The position numbers and the translations under genes are program-made. Below are positions 62,676 to 64,000 of a DNA stretch of 64,000 nt, piece after piece; within the stretch, counting starts at the first letter, position 1, and the number at the start of each line of letters is the position of its first letter. The notes beneath the pieces were generated by a model. It saw only the letters and a program-made list of their open reading frames with translations. It searched no databases and was not told the DNA's origin. Location: positions 868,001 through 932,000 of the forward strand of contig CAWIVH010000013.1 of NCBI GenBank assembly GCA_963839475.1, read 5' to 3'. Source of the DNA: CAWIVH01 sp963839475. Its GTDB lineage: Bacteria; Acidobacteriota; UBA6911.

Positions 62676-62787
62676 CCGGTATCGGCTGGTGAGCGGGATT
62701 CGGGGTGGCCGCGTCGACCGCTGCAACCCATCATTATCAGGCGCGATTTGCGGCGCGGGAGTTCGCCGGGCGAGCAGGAGTCGTAAA

Positions 62788-62901
62788 ATGAAGGTTAGGG
62801 CGTCAGTCAAAAAAATGTGTACCAAATGCAAGGTGGTTCGGCGGAAGGGCGTCGTCCGAATCTTGTGCTCGAATCCAAAGCACAAGCAGCGCCAGGGCTA
62901 A
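62788..62901 (+). CDS. rpmJ: 50S ribosomal protein L36, zinc-binding type
   Basis: 37 residues from ATG 62788 (CAGGAG at eight bases). MKVRASVKKMCTKCKVVRRK and CSNPKHKQRQG carry the C-x2-C-x12-C-x4-H zinc site. The longer in-frame reading from 62647 overlaps infA and is not real. It is small enough to be missed by length-limited gene finders. Confidence 0.96.
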   Translation: MKVRASVKKMCTKCKVVRRKGVVRILCSNPKHKQRQG

Positions 62902-62903
62902 TT

Positions 62904-62987
62904 AATTGCGAATTGCAAATTGCGGATTGCGCATTTTGATTTCCCTATTGGCTGCAATTCGCAATTTGCAATGTGCAATTTGCAATC
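62904..62987. repeat. Inverted arrays of an ATTGC heptamer (hairpin) between rpmJ and rpsM
   Basis: Four exact head-to-tail 7-bp units lie at 62904-62931: AATTGCG, AATTGCA, AATTGCG, GATTGCG. After a 21-bp spacer five units in opposite orientation follow at 62953-62987: TGCAATT, CGCAATT, TGCAATG, TGCAATT, TGCAATC. The arms can pair along most of 28 bp. The array fills almost the whole 104-bp gap and stops just before the rpsM ribosome site. Confidence 0.8.
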
Positions 62988-63005
62988 AAAAGTTGGAGGT
63001 TTACA

Positions 63006-63368
63006 TTGGCTAGAATCGCGGGCGTCGACCTGCCGCTGAACAAGAGGGTTCAGATCGGCCTAACCTATATCTTCGGCATCGGCAAAAGCCGATCCACAAA
63101 AATTTGTGAAGAAGCCAAGATCGACATCAATACCAAGGTGAAAAATCTCACCGAGGAAGAGGTCGTGAAAATCCGCAATATCATCCAGAGGGATGGGATG
63201 GTGGAAGGGGACCTGCGCAAGGCCACTTCGCTGGACATCAAGCGGTTGATGGAAATCGGCTGTTATCGCGGCTTGCGACATCGGCGCGGTCTGCCTGTGC
63301 GCGGACAAAGAACCCATACGAACGCACGCACACGCAAGGGTCCGCGGCGCATCGTCGGCAAAAAGTAG
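63006..63368 (+). CDS. rpsM: 30S ribosomal protein S13
   Basis: 120 residues from TTG 63006 (GGAGG seven bases upstream); the in-frame start at 62973 lies in the repeat array and is rejected. ARIAGVDLPLNKRVQIGLTY, FGIGKSRSTKIC and RHRRGLPVRGQRTHTNARTR are conserved. S13 contacts L5 and the P-site tRNA. Confidence 0.96.
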   Translation: MARIAGVDLPLNKRVQIGLTYIFGIGKSRSTKICEEAKIDINTKVKNLTEEEVVKIRNIIQRDGMVEGDLRKATSLDIKRLMEIGCYRGLRHRRGLPVRGQRTHTNARTRKGPRRIVGKK

Positions 63369-63446
63369 TCGGGTCGAGCACCGTATCCGGGACCAAACCG
63401 GGTGACCCCGGAAGGTGCCCGGCAAGGCGTCAATCAGGAGTCAGGA

Positions 63447-63854
63447 ATGGCAGATAAACCGAAAAAAACCGGAAAGAAGAAAACCGGAAAGAAACGCGAG
63501 AAGCTGATGATCCCATCCGGGATAGTTCACGTGCTCGCGTCATTCAACAACACGCTGATCAGCATCACCGATATGGAAGGGAATCTCCTGGCCCAGTCGA
63601 GCGCCGGTGCCGTCGGATTCAAGGGATCACGCAAGGGCACCCCGTTTGCAGCACAGCAGGCGGCTACTATCGCCGCGAACGCGGCTAAAGAGTATGGACT
63701 GCGCTCTGTCCAGGTCCAGCTCAAAGGCCCCGGGGCAGGGCGCGAATCGGCCGTGCGGGCACTCCAGGCCGCAGGCATCGAAGTCAAATCGATACGGGAC
63801 ATCACGCCGATTCCTCACAACGGGTGCCGTCCGCCGAAGCGGAGAAGAGTTTAA
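63447..63854 (+). CDS. rpsK: 30S ribosomal protein S11
   Basis: 135 residues from ATG 63447 (two purine-rich sites upstream); the earlier in-frame start at 63402 is rejected. A Lys-rich head precedes GIVHVLASFNNTLISITDME, VGFKGSRKGTPFAAQQAA and DITPIPHNGCRPPKRRRV. It forms the platform near the E-site codon. Confidence 0.96.
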   Translation: MADKPKKTGKKKTGKKREKLMIPSGIVHVLASFNNTLISITDMEGNLLAQSSAGAVGFKGSRKGTPFAAQQAATIAANAAKEYGLRSVQVQLKGPGAGRESAVRALQAAGIEVKSIRDITPIPHNGCRPPKRRRV

Positions 63855-63980
63855 CATCATTCAGTTTTGCCGGTCGGGGAGCGGGTCGCGAACTCCAGGT
63901 GGTCGGTGCCGGAGACGCGTTTCGAATACCCGGGTTAGCCCCAGGAAAATCGCAGTTTTGTCTCAATTAGGAGAAAAGAT

Positions 63981-64000
63981 TTGGCTAGATATCGCGAAGC
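63981..64000 (+). CDS. rpsD: 30S ribosomal protein S4, first codons only (3' partial)
   Basis: TTG 63981, preceded by TTAGGAGAAAA, begins (M)ARYREA, the usual S4 N-terminus, and runs off the right edge. Position after rpsM-rpsK in the alpha operon supports the call. Confidence 0.85.

Overview
The window comes from a GC-rich (roughly 55-60%) bacterial chromosome and is densely coding, with short operons on both strands and no insertion sequences, phage genes, CRISPR arrays, rRNA or tRNA genes that I could find. Gene content points to a Gram-negative-type bacterium: Tat-exported TIM-barrel protein, TatA, a class A penicillin-binding protein and type 1B dihydroorotate dehydrogenase with PyrK. 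The M14-like secreted protein, the long TPR protein behind rnhB and the overall order suggest Acidobacteriota or a close relative. That placement is an inference from gene style, not a database match.

Layout. 1-1198: the end of a large secreted M14-peptidase-like protein. 1218-11227: a divergent catabolic cluster. A DeoR-type regulator and a fused E1 alpha/beta 2-oxoacid dehydrogenase read rightward. An E2 acyltransferase, a PHP-fold enzyme, an aldolase/short-chain-dehydrogenase fusion and a zinc-type dehydrogenase read leftward. An AT-rich operator region lies between them. 11245-13722: a Tat-exported sugar isomerase-like protein and a class I fumarase that carries two compensating frameshifts. 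13962-17607: a small membrane protein, a PH/SHOCT membrane protein, a PAS-GAF-PP2C phosphatase and a secreted protein. 17741-23159: pyrimidine biosynthesis, with pyrK-pyrD-pyrF leftward and pyrR-pyrB-pyrC rightward from one shared promoter region. 23190-27938: ftsB-like, cutA, a NucS-like nuclease, tatA (too short for many ORF callers) and selB.

28344-35972: ffh, then rpsP-khpA-rimM-trmD-rplS-rnhB, a TPR protein and a small membrane protein. 36015-39166: two related small secreted proteins and argS. 39447-43060: larC, a tRNA-binding-domain protein, tatD and a polyprenyl diphosphate synthase. 43112-45979: a class A penicillin-binding protein with a probable frameshift at its N-terminus, and ssb. 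46193 to the end: the fused str-S10-spc-alpha ribosomal superoperon from rpsL to the first codons of rpsD, driven by two good tandem sigma-70-type promoters.

Points of most interest: the catabolic cluster and its operator repeats; inverted arrays of a 7-bp repeat (RATTGCR) in two gaps of the ribosomal operon; the pyr divergent promoter built on one palindromic -35 box, which implies a leaderless pyrK message; non-ATG starts confined to 30S genes among the ribosomal protein genes here; and three single-base frameshifts in two otherwise conserved genes, which may be assembly errors.
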